The translations under genes and the position numbers were made by a program. A stretch of 64,000 nucleotides of DNA, taken from NCBI GenBank assembly GCA_022402465.1, contig JAKRSH010000029.1, positions 65,273 through 129,272 on the forward strand. Direction: 5' to 3'. Below are positions 59,863-64,000 of the stretch, piece by piece. Below the pieces are notes generated by a model. That model was not told the origin of the DNA. It made no database searches and saw only the letters and a program-made list of their open reading frames with translations. Position 1 is the stretch's first letter; every line of letters starts with the position of its first letter. Source of the stretch: Leptospiraceae bacterium. Its GTDB lineage: Bacteria > Spirochaetota > Leptospiria > Leptospirales > Leptospiraceae.

Positions 59863-62708
59863 TTTTGAATAGGAAATTCTACTACGAAGGTCGTATTTTT
59901 AGCTTCGACATCTAGATATATTCTTCCATCATGACTTTGAACAATTTTTTGAGAAATATCCAAACCAAGCCCGCTTCCTTCACCTAACCTTTTAGTTGTG
60001 AAAAAAGGATTGAATATTTTATCTCGAATATCGAATGGAATTCCATCTCCACTATCAGAAATTATAACAAGTATTAAGTTTTTTTCTTGAAGGTATTTTA
60101 TTGATATCTCAATTTTGCCTAGGTAATTAATAGCCTGAGCTGAATTCATAATTAAGTTGGTCCATAATTGAATAAGATCATCCGGATAACATTTTAAATC
60201 TGGCGTATGTTCAAAGTTTTTAATTATCTCAATATTTCGTTTTAATTTAGTATGAAGAATGGTCAATACTGTCTCTATACTATCTTTAATATTGTAATAA
60301 GTTTTCTCTCCTTTATTATTATTATGAGAATATGTTCTCAATGATCTTATAATGTTTGCTACTCTTTGCAGTGAAAATTCAATCGATTTATAATTTCTCT
60401 CTTCAAAAATCGTCTCTGACAGAAAGAAGAAAAGCTCTTCAGAAAAATTCTTCAAAAGCAAAGGAAAATATTTGCTAGCTATAAAATCTACACCAAGGTC
60501 TATATAGCGATCTGCAAGTTCTTCATATCGAGAGATTTTCATTGATTGAAAGAAAAGTTCTAATTCACGTTTCTTTTCTCTACGCACCATTCCTGAAAAA
60601 GTATTTTGATTCATGATAGATTCATTAAAAAATTCTTCCGCTAAACTAATATGATCGTTATTCATCTTATAAATAAAGGTTGGGATGTTTATTTTTGAAA
60701 GCTGAGAGTTATTTCCATTGCTTCGAAGTAACTCCAATGAAGCTTTAATGGATCCTATAGGATTATTTATTTCATGTGCTATACCAGCAATTAATTGACC
60801 AAGTGCCGCCATTTTTTCTGATTGAATCAATTGATTTTGAGCTTTAGAAAGATTGTTAAGAGTTTTTGATAGGTCGTTATTCGTGCTTCTAAGTTGTTGA
60901 GTTCTTTCTTCTACGATTTTTTCAAGATTGGTATTTAATAATTTAATTTGATCTTCATTCTGTTTACGCTCAGAATTTATAATTGCTATTGCAGTTTGAT
61001 CTGAAAGTAATCCAGCAAACATTACTTCATCTGACTTCCAAATTCTCTCAGATTGCATATACTCGATGCAAATTATTCCTACGATTTTGCCTTTTACTCT
61101 TATGGATGCAACCAGTAAGGATTTTATTTTATTAGGATAAGAGTAATAGAGATTAAATTCCCTAATTCTTGTATCTTGAATGATAGAATTAGCTACTAAA
61201 ACTCTAGAAGTTAATAAAGCTTTAATGAATATTTGTATCTCAGAAGATTCTAGAGATTGAGTATGTACTTTGTATTTATTATCTGATTTAATATATTCAT
61301 ACATACATTCTAGAGTGGTGAAATCTTCTCTAAACATCCAAATACTTGAGCGCTCCGTTTCAAGAACAGTGCAAGCAATAGAAAGAATATTTTTTAATGT
61401 TTTATCTAAAGTGCCGGTATTAAAGGATTCATCGGTTGCTAAATCTATAATTGCTTGGGATTGAGTTTTCGTTCTTAAGTATAAATTATTCGTTTCTTTT
61501 TCAAAGGATTTATTCTCGGTAATATCTCTTACAAAAGTTATAATATACGTTTTTTCGCTATAATTTATTTGAAAATGTTGTGTAAGGAAAAAAACATTTC
61601 TATCATTCCTATCAATAAATGAATATTCATAGACCAATCCCTTTTCAGGAAGTTTATCCATTTTAAGAACTTCTTTAATTCGCTCTTCCAATGAAACATC
61701 TTTAGGCGTACGTAATTTAACATTTGAAAAGAAATTATTAAGAACAAGCCAAGATGGTTTACCTAATGTTTTTTTTCTGGAGAGCTTAGTTAAAAGCTCC
61801 ATAACTCTATTCCATTCTACTATTATTCCATTTTCATCAATTAAAAAAATTCCATCAATCGATGATTCAAAAAGCCTTCTAGCTCTCGTTTCACTTTCTT
61901 GTAATTGTATCAGTAAGTTTTTTCTTTCTGTTATATCTTTAAGTGTGCCTAACCAACGAGTTGGTTTATTATTTGAATCACGAAAAATTTTTGCATAAGC
62001 TTCTACCCATCTTATGACTCCATTTGAATCTATAATTCTATGTTCGGTATTATAATCATCTTTCTCTTTTATAGCTAAAGATACAGTTTTGATAAAACTC
62101 GGAAAATCTTCAGGATGAATCAGGTGAAAGTACGATCGAATAGAATCATTGATGGAACCTATAGGCAAGCTGAGTAAACTATTCGGAGGCGTTTTCCATA
62201 TCAAACTAGAACTCTCGACATCCCATTCCCATATCGCAATTCCTGTAGATTGCATGGTGATTAACAACCTTTCCTCATTCTCAAAAACTTTTGATTTAGA
62301 GATCACTCTTTCAGAAATATCAGATATGAGTAAGGTTATTTCATTTTCTGAAAAAATAAAATGAAATTCAGTCCAAATGGTATTTTTATTTTTACCAAGC
62401 AATCGAATTTCACACATTACCCTAGTACCCTTGGGTGAATCTAAAGTTGAAATAAACTTAACTATGTCATCAGGATGAATGATTCCTTCTAAGTATCTAT
62501 TCGATTTATAAAATAATGAAGGATCCATACCAACAAGATTGCGAATTCCATTGGAGATAAAGATAGTCTTAAGCCTTGGATATCTAGAGAGTTTCCAATA
62601 TACAATAGGTAGTTTTGTATTAAAAATCTCATAAAGATCATTTTTAATTGAATCCAAATCTAAAGCTTTGGGAAAAAATAAATTACGAATTGACTGAAAG
62701 AGATTCAT
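59859..62708 (-). CDS. PAS/GAF hybrid-input histidine kinase with DHp insertion
   Basis: A 949-aa cytoplasmic sensor kinase. Domains in order: three PAS domains (about 35-135, 145-262, 272-400), GAF (about 425-580), a coiled coil, and a DHp helix with the phosphoacceptor His645 in AGIAHEINNPIGSIKAS. An unusual insertion of about 115 residues (664-778) precedes the second DHp helix. The HATPase domain has Asn855, DSGDG and GSGLGLDI. No membrane helices or receiver domain. The ATG at 62708 is used; an upstream TTG at 62792 would add 28 residues overlapping the divergent gene. No response regulator adjoins, so its partner is encoded elsewhere. Confidence 0.88.
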   Translation of the reverse strand: MNLFQSIRNLFFPKALDLDSIKNDLYEIFNTKLPIVYWKLSRYPRLKTIFISNGIRNLVGMDPSLFYKSNRYLEGIIHPDDIVKFISTLDSPKGTRVMCEIRLLGKNKNTIWTEFHFIFSENEITLLISDISERVISKSKVFENEERLLITMQSTGIAIWEWDVESSSLIWKTPPNSLLSLPIGSINDSIRSYFHLIHPEDFPSFIKTVSLAIKEKDDYNTEHRIIDSNGVIRWVEAYAKIFRDSNNKPTRWLGTLKDITERKNLLIQLQESETRARRLFESSIDGIFLIDENGIIVEWNRVMELLTKLSRKKTLGKPSWLVLNNFFSNVKLRTPKDVSLEERIKEVLKMDKLPEKGLVYEYSFIDRNDRNVFFLTQHFQINYSEKTYIITFVRDITENKSFEKETNNLYLRTKTQSQAIIDLATDESFNTGTLDKTLKNILSIACTVLETERSSIWMFREDFTTLECMYEYIKSDNKYKVHTQSLESSEIQIFIKALLTSRVLVANSIIQDTRIREFNLYYSYPNKIKSLLVASIRVKGKIVGIICIEYMQSERIWKSDEVMFAGLLSDQTAIAIINSERKQNEDQIKLLNTNLEKIVEERTQQLRSTNNDLSKTLNNLSKAQNQLIQSEKMAALGQLIAGIAHEINNPIGSIKASLELLRSNGNNSQLSKINIPTFIYKMNNDHISLAEEFFNESIMNQNTFSGMVRREKKRELELFFQSMKISRYEELADRYIDLGVDFIASKYFPLLLKNFSEELFFFLSETIFEERNYKSIEFSLQRVANIIRSLRTYSHNNNKGEKTYYNIKDSIETVLTILHTKLKRNIEIIKNFEHTPDLKCYPDDLIQLWTNLIMNSAQAINYLGKIEISIKYLQEKNLILVIISDSGDGIPFDIRDKIFNPFFTTKRLGEGSGLGLDISQKIVQSHDGRIYLDVEAKNTTFVVEFPIQN

Positions 62709-62761
62709 GTAGGAAACTAAAGAAAATAATGTTTTTGAAAATCTTTCAAGAGAATTTTTAA

Positions 62762-63655
62762 ATGAAAAATACCGACGAAGCTGAAAATACAAAATTCCAA
62801 CCTGATAAAGCCTATTTAATGTGGAGATCTTTTGAGAGATTTAAAGAATTTCGTGATGGGTTTTTCCGTTTAAATAAAGAAACAACAGTTCGAACTTTTA
62901 AGAATCAACCTGAATCTTTTTTAAGTTTTGATTCTGATAAATTTGTAAAACATATGTCCAGTATGATTTCTTCATCTTTGTCTCAAGATAAGGACAAATT
63001 GAATAAGTTTTTGTACAAGGTTCATGAATCCTATAAAAAAGAATTAAATTATCTTTCTAATCGAAAAGAACAGTTCTCGATGGATATTTTATTTCAAGTA
63101 ATTGAAACTCTACTTATGGAAGTGGGTGCGAATAAGGCTGAGAACGAAATCCAAAATCTTGGTGGAAACAAATCAGCAGTAACTAAACAAGATTTAGAGC
63201 AAATTATGAGTTATCTTAGAACTTACAATAAAATGACTGCAAGATTTCAAGCAGCCGGAAGTATGAAGAAGGCAATTGAGTTATCAGATGATATTATTTC
63301 ACAATCTGCTCATGAAAGTATGGACATTCCTATTCTAGCTCTAGATTCAATGTTTAATTTAATTACTGCTCAGTTTATCCTTGCTCAGAAATTTAATTGC
63401 AAACAACTGTTAGCTGGATGGAGAAAGGATTATGGTTTTGACCAAGACCAAGAATCTAGAGTAGCCAAGCTTTTGCCACCTACTGCTTCTTTAATTGAAT
63501 TTAGAAATAACTATGCCAAGGCTTTACAAATGCTTAGAAGCCAGAAGAAGGAAATCGAAACAGAGATGGACCTTTTCTTACTTAGAACTGTTTCAAATTA
63601 CTATGCTTCTTGGATAAACCAAGTTGCTAATCAAATCAATAAACCAGCAGCATAA
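62762..63655 (+). CDS. Helical protein of unknown function
   Basis: A 297-aa soluble, mostly helical protein I do not recognise. It is rich in Lys/Ser/Gln and lacks a signal peptide or membrane segments. Segments such as KAYLMWRSFERFKEFRDGFF, SMDIPILALDSMFNLITAQF and VSNYYASWINQVANQINK look amphipathic. It is divergent from the histidine kinase gene (53 bp apart), which hints at shared regulation but not at a role. The ATG at 62762 lacks a strong Shine-Dalgarno. Confidence 0.7.
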   Translation: MKNTDEAENTKFQPDKAYLMWRSFERFKEFRDGFFRLNKETTVRTFKNQPESFLSFDSDKFVKHMSSMISSSLSQDKDKLNKFLYKVHESYKKELNYLSNRKEQFSMDILFQVIETLLMEVGANKAENEIQNLGGNKSAVTKQDLEQIMSYLRTYNKMTARFQAAGSMKKAIELSDDIISQSAHESMDIPILALDSMFNLITAQFILAQKFNCKQLLAGWRKDYGFDQDQESRVAKLLPPTASLIEFRNNYAKALQMLRSQKKEIETEMDLFLLRTVSNYYASWINQVANQINKPAA

Positions 63656-63663
63656 ATTTTTGA

Positions 63664-64000
63664 CTAAAGAATAGAACCCTTCCAAGTATCAATTCCACTT
63701 CCTTGGATGGGATAGGGATCACCTAAATATTTAGGTGCAGTATGCATTAGATTCATGTCTATCCATGCAAGTAGCCTTGCAAAAAATTCTCTAAACCGAT
63801 AGTATCTCGTTCCTCTATATATTCTCATATCTGATTCGTATGATGCTAATTGGATTCCAACTTTTCTAGCTATAAAATGAGCACGAGCTTGGTGAAACTT
63901 TTGAGAAACAAAAATTGCATCTTGGATTTGATAAACTGCTCTAGCACGAATCATAGTGTCTAAAGTTCTAAATCCTGCATGGTCAACGAAAACATCTTCC
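63664..64000 (-). CDS. SanA-like DUF218 protein (5' end outside window)
   Basis: C-terminal part of a SanA/YdcF (DUF218) family protein. The frame is open to the window edge and reads DVFVDHAGFRTLDTMIRARA, which matches the conserved (D/N)xAGxRTxD segment. IFVSQKFHQARAHFIARKVG and the REFFARLLAWIDMNL region with DPYPI near the end follow. SanA affects envelope permeability and vancomycin sensitivity in E. coli, and the fold may bind lipid-linked glycans. Convergent with the preceding gene. The N-terminal membrane helix is not in the window. Confidence 0.85.
   Translation of the reverse strand, partial: EDVFVDHAGFRTLDTMIRARAVYQIQDAIFVSQKFHQARAHFIARKVGIQLASYESDMRIYRGTRYYRFREFFARLLAWIDMNLMHTAPKYLGDPYPIQGSGIDTWKGSIL

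Noticed and set aside
1-64000. tRNA, rRNA, insertion sequences or CRISPR arrays
   Set aside because: Reading the non-coding stretches showed no cloverleaf-like or rRNA-like sequence, no transposase and no regularly spaced repeats. A covariance-model scan was not possible here.

Overview
The window looks like a chromosomal segment from a spirochaete of the family Leptospiraceae, most likely Leptospira. DNA is AT-rich, and many secreted proteins have short lipoprotein signal peptides with relaxed lipoboxes (LMNC, FFHC, ISNC, LSNC). TTG and GTG starts are frequent. Several genes are typical of that family: a plant-type ferredoxin-NADP reductase, a PC4/p15 coactivator-like protein, a MORN lipoprotein, a FecR-domain lipoprotein and an Hsp33/TsaE/TsaB/RNase R operon. 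The species is not determined here. I saw no rRNA, tRNA, CRISPR array or insertion sequence. The genes at both edges are cut by the window.

Region 1 (1-10104) is housekeeping: an SDR oxidoreductase, a Sua5/YrdC protein, an ArsC/Spx protein, an NlpC/P60 peptidase, a CapA-like metallophosphatase lipoprotein divergent from a phosphatase-superfamily lipoprotein (their ATG codons share two bases), and the tightly overlapped operon hslO-tsaE-tsaB-rnr. Region 2 (10182-15714) is a same-strand run: GH42 beta-galactosidase, an unknown protein, an inositol-phosphatase-like protein, a saccharopine-dehydrogenase-like protein and iron superoxide dismutase. Region 3 (15774-23206) is rich in local one-component regulators (ArsR, AraC, Crp/Fnr-like, TetR, HxlR). 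Three of them have clear inverted-repeat candidate operators next to their divergent or co-transcribed target genes. Region 4 (23327-31869) holds a PilZ-like protein, a glutamate-type symporter, a SNF2/RapA helicase, QueE, a VWA-STAS fusion, a PC4-like protein and FNR.

Region 5 (32054-47805) is a surface-protein island in which almost every gene encodes a lipoprotein or outer-membrane protein. It begins with an SGNH-hydrolase lipoprotein coupled to a beta-barrel. Next come three tandem micro-lipoproteins, a cupin lipoprotein and a pair of TRL-like paralogues. On the minus strand follow Bor-like and FecR lipoproteins. Upstream of those on the same strand lies the most interesting unit, a six-gene operon (46741 to 40615). 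It encodes a lipoprotein, an HmuY-like putative haem-binding lipoprotein, a TonB-dependent receptor, two more lipoproteins and an HEXXH metalloprotease lipoprotein, with a Fur-like box upstream. I read it as a surface haem-capture system with a built-in protease. This is an inference from family resemblance and gene order.

Region 6 (47877-57326) builds surface carbohydrate: a GDP-deoxyhexose-type epimerase/reductase, an unknown protein, three overlapping GT4 glycosyltransferases and, further on, a membrane mannosyltransferase-type protein with a second SGNH lipoprotein. Between them lie an inositol monophosphatase family protein, a tyrosine-recombinase fold that has lost key catalytic residues, and a STAS anti-sigma antagonist. 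Region 7 (57315-64000) holds coaX-birA, metF, a large PAS/GAF histidine kinase with an unusual insertion in its dimerisation domain, an unknown helical protein and the end of a SanA-like protein.
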